Source: JAZNGX01 sp045576675 (GTDB lineage: Bacteria > Bacillota > Clostridia > Monoglobales > Firm-18). Taken from it: DNA of 35,433 nt. The stretch is from assembly GCA_045576675.1 (NCBI GenBank), contig JAZNGX010000075.1, positions 1 through 35,433 on the forward strand. Direction: 5' to 3'. Below the pieces are notes generated by a model. That model ran no database searches. It was not told the origin of the DNA and saw nothing but the letters and a program-made list of their open reading frames with translations. Made by a program: the position numbers and the translations under genes. Shown here one piece after another: positions 21,625 through 31,102 of the stretch. Numbering within the stretch: the stretch's first letter is position 1; each line of letters starts with the position of its first letter.

Positions 21625-24600
21625 TTATTTTAATATAATATCGCATTTATTGTTAAATAATTGACGAATTTTTGTGCAAAAATCATCATTCGGGTCTATT
21701 TTCAAGTTCTGTCCGCCTGCAAGTGTTCTTTTGTCAGACTCAAAATAAAGAATAATTTCGGTATCACCCTGATATATTCTGCAATACTCTTTAAGCATAT
21801 CAATTTTATTCTCAAATCCTGACGGGATTTTGACATAAAGCCTCTTTTTATCCGCAACGGTAATTGGCAGTGCATCAGATAATACTATACGTGGATTTTG
21901 CTCCTCTTTGTTATCTATTCTACCCGTTATTTCAATGATTTTATCCTTTTGCATAAAAGAAGAGTACAATGAAAATTGACGTGCAAAAACAATAACCTCA
22001 ATTGCCCCTGTTAAATCCTCAACAGTTATAAAAGCCATTTCATCATCTTTCTTTGTCATTTTTCTTGTTATGCCGCTTATTATTCCTGCAATTTTTACAG
22101 TTTTTCCGTCTTGATTCTCATTTAACAGAATATCGGCAACAGGTGTTGTTTTTCTCCTTGCCAGCACCGCCTTGTACTCATCAAGCGGATGCCCCGAAAC
22201 GTAAACCCCAAGCGTGTTTTTTTCGTATGCAAGCAACACGTCTTTTGAAAACTCACTTATGTCAGGCAGATTATCCTGAACGTTAAGCACATCATCAAAC
22301 AAAGATATCTGATTTGCAGAACCATACTTTTCATTTTTTGCCGCACGTTCCATTACCTCCTCCATTACAGTGAGATACTGTGAACGCTTACCGCCCATAC
22401 AATCAAAGGCACCACATTGTATAAGACTCTCAACAGCTCTTTTGTTTACATTTACCGAAGCAATTTTATTGCAAAAATCAGCAAAGCTTAAATAAGGTTC
22501 TTTTTCCCTTAATTCAACAATAGCTCCTGCTGCACCCAGTCCCAAATTTTTCACTGCACCAAGGGCATATCTTATATTCTTACCGTCTGTTGTAAATTTA
22601 ATTCCGCTGCTATTAATATCAACCGGCAAAAGCTTTATTCCCATTGCAGGCATTTTGTTGATATATTGAGCAATTTTAACATCGTCGTTAAGATGAGCGG
22701 ACATAAGTGCACTCATAAATTCTGCAGGATAATAATACTTTAAATATGCAGTTTGATATGCAACAACAGCATATGCAGCAGCGTGAGATTTGTTAAATGC
22801 ATATTTTCCAAAATCAGCCATTGCATCAAAAAGCTTTTTGGCAGTTGCGGCATCAACACCATTTGCAACAGCACCACACACCTCACCATCACCATAAATA
22901 AAGCTTTGTTCTTCTTTTTTTATAGCTTCAGGCTTTTTCTTGCTCATTGCACGGCGAAGCATATCGGCACGCCCAAGTGAATATCCGGCAACTTTCTGTA
23001 CTATCTGCATAACCTGCTCCTGATATACAATACAACCATACGTAGGCTTTAATATTTCTTCAAGCATCGGATGCAGATACGTAACTTTTTCAGGACTGTT
23101 CTTGCACTCGATAAAACGTGGTATTGCATCAGCAGGACCGGGACGAAACAGTGAAATTCCGGCAATCAGGTCTTCTAACGACTGCGGTTTAAGCCGTTTC
23201 ATAAAGTCGGTCATTCCCGCACTTTCAAGTTGAAACATTCCATCAGTATTTCCTGACGAAATAAATGAAAACACTTTGCTGTCTCCATAATCTATTTTAT
23301 TAACATCAATAACTATATTATGATTGTTTTGTGCCGCAGTTATTGTGTCATTTATAATAGTAAGATTTCTGAGTCCAAGAAAATCCATTTTAAGAAGTCC
23401 AAGTTCTTCAAGCGTAGTCATTGTAAACTGTGTTAAAACCCCGTCTTCAGACATTTGAAGCGGCACATAGCTGTCAAGACTCTGTTCGGTTATAACAACA
23501 CCTGCTGCGTGAGTGGTTGCGTGACGCGGCAATCCCTCAAGTTTTTTTGAAACATCAAGCAATTGTTTAACCTCAGTGTCGGTTTCATACATTTCCCTTA
23601 AAGGTTTTGACTCTAAAATTGCTTTGTCAATCGTTTGCCCTATTCCAAACGGAATTGCTTTTGCAACAGCATCTGCCTTTGCATAAGAAACATTTGTAAC
23701 ACGTGCAACATCACGCACAACCGAACGTGCAGACAATGTACCAAAGGCTATAATATGACCGACATTCTGACTTCCGTATTTGTTTACCACATAATCAAAC
23801 ACTTCACTTCGGCGTTCAAAGCAAAAATCTATATCTATATCAGGCATTGTTACACGTGATGGATTTAAAAACCTTTCAAAAAGAAGATTATATTTCATCG
23901 GGTCTATACCCGTAATACCAAGGCAGTATGCAACAAGGCTGCCTGCCGCACTTCCTCTTCCCGGGCCCACAGGAATCCCTTCTGAAGTTGCAAAACGGAT
24001 AAAGTCCCATACTATAAGGAAATAATCTACAAAACCCATAGTTTTTATAACATTAAGCTCGTATTTAAGCCTGTTTATATGATTCTCATTGCCATATCTT
24101 CTGTTAAGCCCTTTAACGCAGAGCTGTTCAAGATATTCGTATGAATCAGTTCCTTCAGGCAAATGAAACTTTGGAAGGTGGTATTTACCAAATTGTATTT
24201 CAACATTGCACATATCAGCAATTTTAACAGTGTTTTCCAAAGCAACGGGAATATTGTAAAACAGCTCGTTCATTTCATCGGCAGATTTAAAATAAAGCTC
24301 GTCTGTTTCAAACTTCATTCTGTCAGTATCATCAACGTTTTTTCTCATTTGTATGCACATTAAAACGTCCTGATAATATGCATCTTCTTTTTCGATATAA
24401 TGAACGTCGTTTGTTGCAACAAGCTGCAAACCAAGCTTATTTGCAAGCGTAACCGCACCATTTATAATTTTCAAATCATCCTGAGTCTTATGATTTTGTA
24501 TTTCAATAAAATAATTATCTTTACCAAAAATAGATATATATTCGTTTGCAGTAAACTCTGCACCCTCCATATCGTTGTTTAAAATACACTGTGCAATCTC

Positions 24601-25020
24601 ACCTGCCTGACAAGCAGACATACAAATAAGACCCTCGCTGTATTTCAAAAGGGTCTGCTTGTCTATTCGGGGTTTAATGTAAAAGCCTTCAACATTCGCA
24701 ATGCTTACCAGCTTGTACAGATTGTGAAGTCCCGTGTTGTTTTTCGCGAGCAGAATAAGATGATAGCGCTTGCTGTCAAATTCATACGTTTTATCGTAAA
24801 GCGAACGGGTACACATATAAAATTCGCAGCCTATAACAGGTTTGATTCCCTGCTCAACACATTTTTTATAAAAATCAATAACTCCATACATATTACCATG
24901 GTCAGTTATCGCAACGGCTTTTTGCCCCATAGCCTTTGCTTTGGCAACCAGAGCATCTATTCTGCAGGCTCCGTCAAGCAATGAAAAAGCGGTATGATTG
25001 TGCAAATGAACAAATTCCAT
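21625..25020 (-). CDS. dnaE: DNA polymerase III subunit alpha (DnaE type)
   Basis: This gene encodes 1131 residues. The N-terminal PHP domain starts VHLHNHTAFSLLDG with AITDHGNMYG. The polymerase core has GPGRGSAAGSLVAYCLGIT and the catalytic PDIDIDFCFERR (around residues 350-400). A helix-hairpin-helix region and a C-terminal OB-fold (VKIAGIISGITRKMTKKDDE) follow. The absence of an internal DEDD exonuclease separates it from PolC, which Firmicutes normally also encode. It starts 4 bases after the whiA stop and is probably translated from the GGAGG near that stop. Confidence 0.97.
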   Translation of the reverse strand: MEFVHLHNHTAFSLLDGACRIDALVAKAKAMGQKAVAITDHGNMYGVIDFYKKCVEQGIKPVIGCEFYMCTRSLYDKTYEFDSKRYHLILLAKNNTGLHNLYKLVSIANVEGFYIKPRIDKQTLLKYSEGLICMSACQAGEIAQCILNNDMEGAEFTANEYISIFGKDNYFIEIQNHKTQDDLKIINGAVTLANKLGLQLVATNDVHYIEKEDAYYQDVLMCIQMRKNVDDTDRMKFETDELYFKSADEMNELFYNIPVALENTVKIADMCNVEIQFGKYHLPKFHLPEGTDSYEYLEQLCVKGLNRRYGNENHINRLKYELNVIKTMGFVDYFLIVWDFIRFATSEGIPVGPGRGSAAGSLVAYCLGITGIDPMKYNLLFERFLNPSRVTMPDIDIDFCFERRSEVFDYVVNKYGSQNVGHIIAFGTLSARSVVRDVARVTNVSYAKADAVAKAIPFGIGQTIDKAILESKPLREMYETDTEVKQLLDVSKKLEGLPRHATTHAAGVVITEQSLDSYVPLQMSEDGVLTQFTMTTLEELGLLKMDFLGLRNLTIINDTITAAQNNHNIVIDVNKIDYGDSKVFSFISSGNTDGMFQLESAGMTDFMKRLKPQSLEDLIAGISLFRPGPADAIPRFIECKNSPEKVTYLHPMLEEILKPTYGCIVYQEQVMQIVQKVAGYSLGRADMLRRAMSKKKPEAIKKEEQSFIYGDGEVCGAVANGVDAATAKKLFDAMADFGKYAFNKSHAAAYAVVAYQTAYLKYYYPAEFMSALMSAHLNDDVKIAQYINKMPAMGIKLLPVDINSSGIKFTTDGKNIRYALGAVKNLGLGAAGAIVELREKEPYLSFADFCNKIASVNVNKRAVESLIQCGAFDCMGGKRSQYLTVMEEVMERAAKNEKYGSANQISLFDDVLNVQDNLPDISEFSKDVLLAYEKNTLGVYVSGHPLDEYKAVLARRKTTPVADILLNENQDGKTVKIAGIISGITRKMTKKDDEMAFITVEDLTGAIEVIVFARQFSLYSSFMQKDKIIEITGRIDNKEEQNPRIVLSDALPITVADKKRLYVKIPSGFENKIDMLKEYCRIYQGDTEIILYFESDKRTLAGGQNLKIDPNDDFCTKIRQLFNNKCDIILK

Positions 25021-25024
25021 AAAC

Positions 25025-25897
25025 CTATTCCTCCGCCAATGATAGTAATTTTCTCATTCTGTGATTAACACAGGATTTTGAGATTCCAAGCTGTGCACCA
25101 AGCTCTGACAACGACACTGAAGAATCTGCCATACGTGCCTCCGCAAGCTGAACAAGCTCAGGTGGCAAGCTGTCAAAGCCTATATTGTTTTTAATTTTCA
25201 AAATAGCATTTTTTTGCACTGCACCTGCAGATGCCGCTTTCATTACATTTGCGGCTTCACAGTTTGCAAGCCTGTTTGTGTTGTTAATAAGCTCTTTTTC
25301 TATTTTTACATTTAAAAAATCAAGCATCTGATTGTGTGCACCAACCACGGCAAGCAGGTTTTCAATCTGCTCACTTTCTTTTATATACAAAACGTGATTA
25401 CCATTACGTACAATTTTTTTGGCATATATTTCATAATGACGCAAAAGCTCAGCAATATCACTGCAAACAGAAAACCTGTTTGTTGTGATTTCGGAATGAT
25501 AGCTTTTTTTCGGGTCAGACACAGAAGCACCACCCAAAAAAACACCACGCACCATTGCCGCCTTGCAACACTCGTTTCGTATAATATCCTTATGTATTCT
25601 GACAGGCGTTGTTGCCATTTTCAAATCACGCAAAATTTTCAATGCATCAGGACCTGTTACAGCAACCTCAAAAAGCCCGCCGTCTGTAACTCTAGCCTCG
25701 GCACTTATGCTATAAAGCTTTTCTAGCAATGCAAAAAAGCGTTGTGCCACAACGCCTTTTTCTGTTTTAAAGCGAATCTGGTCATTACTTATAAACGCTC
25801 CGACGCCAACTATGCCTGATAGCTCGGCACGAACGCAACATATATCACCAAATTCCTGCTTGCATATTTCATTTTTCACATCTGAAGCAAAGGACAT
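25025..25897 (-). CDS. whiA: DNA-binding protein WhiA
   Basis: This gene encodes 290 residues starting MSFASDVKNEIC. The N-terminal part is related to LAGLIDADG homing endonucleases (RGVFLGGASVSDPKKSYH) but is inactive in this family. The C-terminal helix-turn-helix contains SLSELGAQLGISKSCVNHRMRKL. In Gram-positive bacteria WhiA affects cell division and chromosome segregation, and in actinomycetes sporulation. The usual yvcK-rapZ partners are not in this window; it lies between DUF1385 and dnaE. Confidence 0.96.
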   Translation of the reverse strand: MSFASDVKNEICKQEFGDICCVRAELSGIVGVGAFISNDQIRFKTEKGVVAQRFFALLEKLYSISAEARVTDGGLFEVAVTGPDALKILRDLKMATTPVRIHKDIIRNECCKAAMVRGVFLGGASVSDPKKSYHSEITTNRFSVCSDIAELLRHYEIYAKKIVRNGNHVLYIKESEQIENLLAVVGAHNQMLDFLNVKIEKELINNTNRLANCEAANVMKAASAGAVQKNAILKIKNNIGFDSLPPELVQLAEARMADSSVSLSELGAQLGISKSCVNHRMRKLLSLAEE

Positions 25898-25907
25898 ATT
25901 ATTCCTC

Positions 25908-26840
25908 CTACCACTTAGCTTCCTCTTTATCTTCGGGCATTACTGCTTTCAAAGAAGTTATTGCAACCTCAAGCATACTGTCGTCAGGCTCACGGGTTGT
26001 AAACCTTTGCATCCACATACCGGGGGCAGAAATAATTCTTGTAAATTTGTTGTTGTGACGGCCTGCAAACTTTATAATTTCATATGAAAGACCTGCAACA
26101 ACAGGAAGCAAAAGAATTCTGAATCCAAATCTGCCAACCCACGAAATATCGTTAGGTATCAACAAGAATACTATAAAGCTTATTACCATAACTATAAGCA
26201 AAAAGCTTGTTCCGCATCTTGGATGGAATCTTGAACATTTGCGTGCATTTTCAGGCGTAAGCTCAAGTCCTGCTTCATAACAAGAGATGCTTTTATGCTC
26301 TGCACCGTGATACATAAACACACGCTTTATATCCTCCATCTGTGCCACAAGGGCAATATATAAAACAAAAAGGCAAATTCTTATTACACCTTCAACAAAG
26401 GTTTTTGCAAAGCCGGAGGTTATGTGCAAAAGCCCCGCAACAAACGTCGGCAAAAGAATAAACAGTCCCACCGACAGCAATATTGACAGTATAACTGAAA
26501 AGTAAATAACATAATCCTTTAGTTTGTCACCAAATGTTTTTTCCAGCCACGCATCTATTTTGGAAGGCTTTGCGTTCTCTTCTTCTATATCAAAAAACTC
26601 TGCAGAAAACATAAGGCATTTAACACCTGTAACCATACTTGCAAAAAAATTGACGCAACCTCTTATTATAGGAAGCTTTGCAATTTTCTTATTAGTTGCC
26701 TTAACAGGCTTAATGTCTGTTACAATTTCTCCGTCAGGCTTTCTTACTGATGTGGCAATCAGCTTTGGACCACGCATCATTACGCCTTCTATAACAGCTT
26801 GTCCTCCAATGCTTGTTTTATGTTCTTTATTACAACTCAT
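25908..26840 (-). CDS. DUF1385-family membrane protein (YqhQ-like)
   Basis: This gene encodes 310 residues. The N-terminal GGQAVIEGVMMRGP, the central HGAEHKSISCYEAG and the RFHPRCGTSFLL segments are the conserved motifs of DUF1385. About four membrane helices lie at roughly 105-140, 150-170, 205-230 and 235-255. The function of the family is unsettled; the gene often sits near prfA/prmC or ribosomal-protein genes in Firmicutes. It overlaps the bactofilin gene by 11 bases and precedes whiA by 10 bases. Confidence 0.93.
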   Translation of the reverse strand: MSCNKEHKTSIGGQAVIEGVMMRGPKLIATSVRKPDGEIVTDIKPVKATNKKIAKLPIIRGCVNFFASMVTGVKCLMFSAEFFDIEEENAKPSKIDAWLEKTFGDKLKDYVIYFSVILSILLSVGLFILLPTFVAGLLHITSGFAKTFVEGVIRICLFVLYIALVAQMEDIKRVFMYHGAEHKSISCYEAGLELTPENARKCSRFHPRCGTSFLLIVMVISFIVFLLIPNDISWVGRFGFRILLLPVVAGLSYEIIKFAGRHNNKFTRIISAPGMWMQRFTTREPDDSMLEVAITSLKAVMPEDKEEAKW

Positions 26841-27219
26841 TTTCTTCCTCCTTCTCCGGTTCTGTTACAACCGTCTTTTTTACTGCACAGTTACCTGTGA
26901 TTTTAGCACCCTCTTCAATCACCATATTGCCAGCACAACAATCACCTTCAATAACGGCAGTTGCTCTGTATGTTATATTATCTGCGGTTATATTTCCGCA
27001 AACAGTTCCACCTGCTATCAGATTTTTGCACTTTATATTTCCGTTAACAACGGCTTTTTTGTCAATGATAACATCACCGTTTACAGTTATATCACCGTTT
27101 ATTTTTCCGTCTATTTTATAATTGCCGCCCCCTGTAACAGAGCCGTCAATAACAGTTTTAAGACCTATTAATGTATCTATTCTTACAATGTCACTTGTTT
27201 TTTTACCAAACATAGCCAC
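26830..27219 (-). CDS. Bactofilin-family polymer-forming cytoskeletal protein
   Basis: This gene encodes 129 residues. A short N-terminal tail leads into repeated six-residue beta-helix turns (GGGNYKIDGKINGDITVNGD, KCKNLIAGGTVCGNITAD, VIEGDCCAGNMVIEEGAKITG), then an acidic tail ending in a Glu run. This is the bactofilin (DUF583) pattern; such proteins self-assemble into filaments that organise cell-wall enzymes. It heads the minus-strand block that continues through DUF1385, whiA and dnaE. Confidence 0.93.
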   Translation of the reverse strand: MAMFGKKTSDIVRIDTLIGLKTVIDGSVTGGGNYKIDGKINGDITVNGDVIIDKKAVVNGNIKCKNLIAGGTVCGNITADNITYRATAVIEGDCCAGNMVIEEGAKITGNCAVKKTVVTEPEKEEENEL

Positions 27220-27234
27220 CCCTCCAACATTTCT

Positions 27235-27263
27235 ATTTTATAACACTTTTAAAAAATAAGCAA
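27235..27263 (-). promoter_or_regulatory. Sigma-A-type promoter of the bactofilin-DUF1385-whiA-dnaE block
   Basis: TTGCTT (27263-27258), 17 bases and TAAAAT (27240-27235) lie just upstream of a GGAGGGG ribosome binding site and the bactofilin ATG. Confidence 0.65.
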
Positions 27264-27540
27264 GTAATTTATAATAAATAATTTGTTAACAAACTATTTA
27301 ATGATAATTTTTGTTCTGTGTGGTTTAATTTATATCGAAATATGTCGATTGATTTTTGTGGTTTTATATGGTAAACTTGTGTTGTAAGAGCTAAAAATTT
27401 AATATGGTAAAAATGTCGCTTTTTTTCTGAAAATGTCGTAAAAGGAAAGGGAAAGACAAAACAACGTAAGCAGTGGCGGAACATTTAAAACTGATTATGA
27501 TAAAAATCAGTATCAGTCAGCATTTTCAGATGTTGATAAA
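27264..27540. other. AT-rich junction between housekeeping block and accessory region
   Basis: No complete gene is visible. The frame of the downstream peptidoglycan-binding protein is open back to 27442 but holds no usable start. An in-frame ATG at 27433 is followed two codons later by TAA (27439-27441). AAAGGAAAGGG at 27441-27451 looks like a ribosome binding site without a start codon after it. The hexamer ATGTCG occurs three times (in 27340-27440). This looks like a rearrangement or mutation point. Confidence 0.5.
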
Positions 27541-29394
27541 TTGCCAACAACTAAAAACACACAACCCAAAGCTTCTTATAATGTAAATACGGATATAGCA
27601 AAGCAACGTGCCGAATTTGAACCATTGGTTAATAATGCATACGCACCGCTTATGGAAAAAGCAGAAACACGTAAGTGGAATATGCCAAAGAGCGAAGTGG
27701 AAAAAGCACAAAACCTTTTAAACACCTGGGGTTATACAGACTGGTGGGGTAAACCATTGAAGGTAGATGGAATACTTGGCCCGAAAACAAGAGGCGCATT
27801 GGAAAAGCATATTTGGGACGGCATACCAACACAAGAAACACTAGATATGCAAAGGTGGCTTAATAAAAACGGTTTTACGGATAATGACGGCAATGCACTG
27901 AAACAGGATGGAATGCTTGGCAGAAAGACAGATGCGACGGTACAAAATGCAATTTTAAAGCTTGGTGAAAGTGATGGCGATAAAAAAGATGATGAAATCG
28001 CACAGATTCGTAAAAAATTAGGCTATGATGATTTGTTAAATGATGCGATTAATGCACAGGCAATAAAAGCTGATGCAAAATATACACCAAAGATTCAAAC
28101 GATGGAACTTACAAAATCTGATATGGATAACCGACGTATCGAAGAATATGGAAATCAAAATGTTACAGATAATAGTATAGCATTGATGTCAGCAAATAAT
28201 TTGACAAATAATAAAAAATATACAACTCCGCAAGATTTTATACCCAAAGAAATAACTAAAATTGTCGAAAATGAAACCAATTATCCAAATGACACTGTTC
28301 ATCTTAATGATTACTTCTGGAAGAGTGAGTATAAAACAGATGACATAAAGGGCGTACAAAAGGTACTTGGCAATCTTGAAGTTGACGGTGATATCGGTGC
28401 TAATACCTCAGCAGCAATAGCAAATTATGCTAAGGCTAATAACTTAACGCTTGAACAAGCAAGCGATAAACTTGTAGAGCTTGGCAGAATGTATAACGAG
28501 GTTGAGAAAATTGGGTTAAGCGGTGAAGAAATTAAACAATTACAAACTAAACTCAATAACCTTGGTTTCACCGATGGTAAAGGTAATAAGCTTGAAGAAG
28601 ATGCTTTGTTAGGCGAAAACACTTTAATGGCACTTGAAAAGTATGCGGATGAATATGATATGTCATTATCTAAATCGGTTGATAAATTGCTTAATCGTGA
28701 TAAAGAATGGCAAAAGGCTATGAAAGAATCAAAAGAAAAGAATATACAAATTCAATCGGATTCTCATAAGGGAAGTGATTTATTACCAAGAAATGTTGAA
28801 TTTAAAAATCCATTAAAAAATAAAGTGTCAGATATTGAAGTGCTTGACGAAATCGATCTAAATAAAATTGAAATGTTAGGTTGTGCGTATGACTGGGCTA
28901 AACAACAAAATGATATTTTTATGGCAGATGCAATTCATTTTCATGCAGTAAATGACATAAGGCGTAACTATAAATATAATGGAACAGGTTATGGAAAAGA
29001 TTATATTGACAATTATTATTATGAAAATGATAATGATTATGTTTTAAATGAATGTTTAGAATACGAATTCAAATCTGCTAATATGACGCCAATTATGATA
29101 ACGCTGTTGGATTCAATTGCAAATAGCAGTGTATTAGATAGTTTTAAACTTAATGGTATAAATATTAATGGTGTTCCTGTAGGAGAAATGCTTGAAACGG
29201 CGATTAAACTTGGTATTCCGATAGCAGATTATGTTTTGGATGAAATACAGCCATGGCAAACTCAAATAATGTATGATGATTATATTCTTGAAATAGAGAG
29301 AAAGGATGAAACCAAAGTACTATATCCAACCAAAACTAAAGTTAAATTTTATTTTCATAAAGGTGAAAGTGTTCCATATCATATTGAGGAGTGA
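27442..29394 (+). CDS. Peptidoglycan-binding-repeat protein with polymorphic C-terminal domain; 5' end damaged
   Basis: The frame is open from 27442, but the first standard start is a TTG at 27541 with no ribosome binding site. Residues encoded upstream of that TTG (GGTFKTDYDKNQYQSAF) look like real protein, so the start has been lost or altered. From 27541 there are 617 residues. Four peptidoglycan-binding-type repeats lie at about 52-90, 100-140, 265-300 and 328-375, each with the DG-x-LG pattern (VDGILGPKT, QDGMLGRKT, VDGDIGANT, EDALLGENT). A Lys-rich linker leads to a distinct C-terminal domain (about 440-617) of unknown type. No signal peptide is visible. A domain fragment similar to residues 440-473 lies at 30065. 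This fits a polymorphic-toxin or wall-targeted effector; toxicity is inference. Confidence 0.72.
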   Translation, partial: KERERQNNVSSGGTFKTDYDKNQYQSAFSDVDKLPTTKNTQPKASYNVNTDIAKQRAEFEPLVNNAYAPLMEKAETRKWNMPKSEVEKAQNLLNTWGYTDWWGKPLKVDGILGPKTRGALEKHIWDGIPTQETLDMQRWLNKNGFTDNDGNALKQDGMLGRKTDATVQNAILKLGESDGDKKDDEIAQIRKKLGYDDLLNDAINAQAIKADAKYTPKIQTMELTKSDMDNRRIEEYGNQNVTDNSIALMSANNLTNNKKYTTPQDFIPKEITKIVENETNYPNDTVHLNDYFWKSEYKTDDIKGVQKVLGNLEVDGDIGANTSAAIANYAKANNLTLEQASDKLVELGRMYNEVEKIGLSGEEIKQLQTKLNNLGFTDGKGNKLEEDALLGENTLMALEKYADEYDMSLSKSVDKLLNRDKEWQKAMKESKEKNIQIQSDSHKGSDLLPRNVEFKNPLKNKVSDIEVLDEIDLNKIEMLGCAYDWAKQQNDIFMADAIHFHAVNDIRRNYKYNGTGYGKDYIDNYYYENDNDYVLNECLEYEFKSANMTPIMITLLDSIANSSVLDSFKLNGININGVPVGEMLETAIKLGIPIADYVLDEIQPWQTQIMYDDYILEIERKDETKVLYPTKTKVKFYFHKGESVPYHIEE

Positions 29395-29399
29395 ATCTA

Positions 29400-29924
29400 A
29401 TGCAAAAAATAAAATATTTGTTTGAGTTTTATTATTGTCCGCAAATGATCTTAAAATCACAAAAATTTAATAGTTTCAAATATTATGAATTGATAATTTT
29501 GTCATTTCTTTATTGTCTTATACATACTCGTCTGTTTTTGATAAATGAATTGACAATATTTAATCCTGCTTTTCTTATAATGATATCTATTCTCAGCTTT
29601 TGTGAAAAATGTTTAATTCGTGCCGGAATAATAAAACTTTTAACAAAAACAAATATAAAATATACAAATATTTTAAAAACTTTAACTGTTTCGTATATAT
29701 TGATTGGAATTATTGTTGATATATTTAATTGTATCGGCCAGTATTATGGATTTAACATTATTGAGTTTAGTTCTATTTTTGTAGCTGCGGGTGTGAGGAT
29801 AATATATGTAATATTTATAACTATATATTATTTAAAAGATGTTTTAAAAGCACAGAAGTGGTTTTTAATATTGTACGTTTTAGATGCGTGTGCTACATCC
29901 GTAATCATTGCTGTTACTTTGTGA
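29400..29924 (+). CDS. Small polytopic membrane protein, candidate immunity protein
   Basis: This gene encodes 174 residues with about four or five hydrophobic helices (roughly 25-45, 55-75, 90-115, 125-145, 155-172). The ATG at 29400 has AGGAG 10 bases upstream; a GTG at 29391 overlaps the previous stop. The start is only 5 bases after the end of the peptidoglycan-binding protein, so they are translationally linked. Its C-terminal pattern (paired Tyr, basic loop, then Val-Leu-Asp near the end) resembles the protein at 32510, which also follows a C-terminal-domain end. An immunity role is inferred from this arrangement; no family is recognised. Confidence 0.75.
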   Translation: MQKIKYLFEFYYCPQMILKSQKFNSFKYYELIILSFLYCLIHTRLFLINELTIFNPAFLIMISILSFCEKCLIRAGIIKLLTKTNIKYTNILKTLTVSYILIGIIVDIFNCIGQYYGFNIIEFSSIFVAAGVRIIYVIFITIYYLKDVLKAQKWFLILYVLDACATSVIIAVTL

Positions 29925-29930
29925 AACACT

Positions 29931-29960
29931 AGGGGACGGCATACTGTCAAACAGTTTGCG
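29931..29960 (+). repeat. Degenerate REP-type element
   Basis: AGGGGACGGC followed by the small hairpin ACTGT-CAA-ACAGT resembles the GGGACGG elements at 33012 and 34415. A 10-base direct repeat, GGACAGATTG, lies just after it at 29975 and 29986. Confidence 0.5.
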
Positions 29961-29987
29961 TAAAAGTACAATTTGGACAGATTGTGG

Positions 29988-30062
29988 ACAGATTGGGGAC
30001 GTGTCACTTTTTGTTACATATTCAAATCAAATTGCACATTTTTTGCCACGTCCCCAATCTGT
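29988..30062. repeat. Inverted REP pair (RAYT-associated)
   Basis: ACAGATTGGGGACGTG (29988-30003) and its exact complement (30047-30062) flank a 43-base AT-rich middle. The element shares the GGGGACGTG core with the REPs at 30181 and 31033, with a T where those have an A (GATTGGGG versus GTTTGGGG). Confidence 0.8.
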
Positions 30063-30064
30063 TC

Positions 30065-30180
30065 TTAAATGACGTTGATTTGACAAGAGTCCGTGCATTA
30101 AAAGGATTATATAGTTGGGCTATAGAAAATGGTGAAAGACTAATCGCGGATATGGCACATAAAGCGGCAGTAAATATAAC
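30065..30180 (+). pseudogene. Fragment similar to the C-terminal domain of the peptidoglycan-binding protein
   Basis: Between two REP elements an open stretch encodes LTRVRALKGLYSWAIENG and LIADMAHKAAVN. This aligns with residues 440-472 of the protein at 27541 (LNKIEMLGCAYDWAKQQN and FMADAIHFHAVN). Leu, Leu, Tyr, Trp, Ala, Ala, Asp, His, Ala, Val and Asn are identical in register. The fragment has no start of its own and is cut by REPs at both ends. It looks like the remains of an alternative C-terminal-domain cassette. Confidence 0.6.
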
Positions 30181-30208
30181 AACAGTTTGGGGACGTGGCA
30201 CTTTTTGT
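30181..30208 (+). repeat. Left REP of the RAYT unit
   Basis: The 28 bases AACAGTTTGGGGACGTGGCA plus CTTTTTGT are the exact inverse complement of 31033-31060. Together the two copies bound the RAYT gene. Confidence 0.88.
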
Positions 30209-30263
30209 TACAAAAGTATTGAAAAACAATTAAAGATATGATACAATTTCGTTGGTGATTAAG

Positions 30264-31031
30264 ATGGGAAGAAGAGCAAGACAAAAAAGCCAAACGGGAT
30301 TGTATCATATTATTTTTCGAGGAATAAGCAGACAAGACATTTTTGAAGAAGAATCAGATTATGAGAAATTAAAAGAGATAATTCAAAAGGTCAAGCATGA
30401 AACAAATTTTGAAATTTATGCATATTGCTTTATGAGTAACCATGTTCATATGTTTGTAAAAGAAACGGAAGAAGTATCTATTTCAAAAATAATGACAAGA
30501 ATTTTGAGCCATTATGCAACATGGTTTAATATAAAATATATGCGAACGGGAGCGTTGTTTGGTAGCAGGTATAAGAGCGAACCAGTTGAGGATGAAAGAT
30601 ATTATCTTGGATTAATAAGATACATACATAAAAACCCATTAAAAGCAGGGATAGTAGAAAAAATAAGCCAATATCGGTATAGTAGTTACAGAGAATATAT
30701 AATGCAAGAAGAATTGGCAAATACGACAATGTTGTTGGAAATGTTAAGTGACAATAAAGAAAAGGCAGTAAATAAGTTTAAAGAATTGCATGAAATAGAA
30801 GACGACGAGGAATATGAAATTTCAACAGGAAATAAAAAGAGTACGGGATACATACGTAGAATAATAATGAGTGAATTAGATGGTAAAGAACCCTGTGAAA
30901 TAAGAGAAATGCCAAAAGAGGAACGGAACCAAATAGTAAGGAAATTAGTTAAAGAGAAGGGTATATCAAAAAGTGCATTGGAAAGGGCAACAGGGATATC
31001 AAGAGGGACAATAATAAGGATAACAAAATAG
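30264..31031 (+). CDS. REP-associated tyrosine transposase (RAYT, IS200-like Y1 family)
   Basis: This gene encodes 255 residues from the ATG at 30264; TTG and GTG codons just upstream are less likely starts. It has the Y1-transposase layout: N-terminal GLYHIIFRGISRQDIF, the metal-binding HUH motif in SNHVHMFV (about residues 60-67), and GALFGSRYKSEPVEDERYYL. RYIHKNPLKAGIV follows, and a Tyr near here is the probable nucleophile. The C-terminal region (about 215-255) contains a helix-turn-helix with KGISKSALERATGISRGTI. RAYTs nick and move REP sequences, and this one is bounded by 28-bp inverted REPs. A copy of its last 54 bases lies at 33050. Confidence 0.93.
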   Translation: MGRRARQKSQTGLYHIIFRGISRQDIFEEESDYEKLKEIIQKVKHETNFEIYAYCFMSNHVHMFVKETEEVSISKIMTRILSHYATWFNIKYMRTGALFGSRYKSEPVEDERYYLGLIRYIHKNPLKAGIVEKISQYRYSSYREYIMQEELANTTMLLEMLSDNKEKAVNKFKELHEIEDDEEYEISTGNKKSTGYIRRIIMSELDGKEPCEIREMPKEERNQIVRKLVKEKGISKSALERATGISRGTIIRITK

Positions 31032-31032
31032 C

Positions 31033-31060
31033 ACAAAAAGTGCCACGTCCCCAAACTGTT
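31033..31060 (-). repeat. Right REP of the RAYT unit
   Basis: These 28 bases are exactly complementary to 30181-30208 and begin 1 base after the RAYT stop codon. The core is TGCCACGTCCCCAAACTGTT. Confidence 0.88.
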
Positions 31061-31102
31061 CACACTTTTTCTCGATTTAATTTAAAAAGTACCATTTCGT
31101 GT

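Noticed and set aside
22053..24984. Several plus-strand ORFs of 60-86 codons inside dnaE
   Set aside because: Antisense shadows of a clearly coding frame, without ribosome binding sites or family similarity.
29984..30241. 85-residue plus-strand ORF
   Set aside because: Its ends are REP sequence read as protein; only the middle (30065-30180) looks like former coding sequence.
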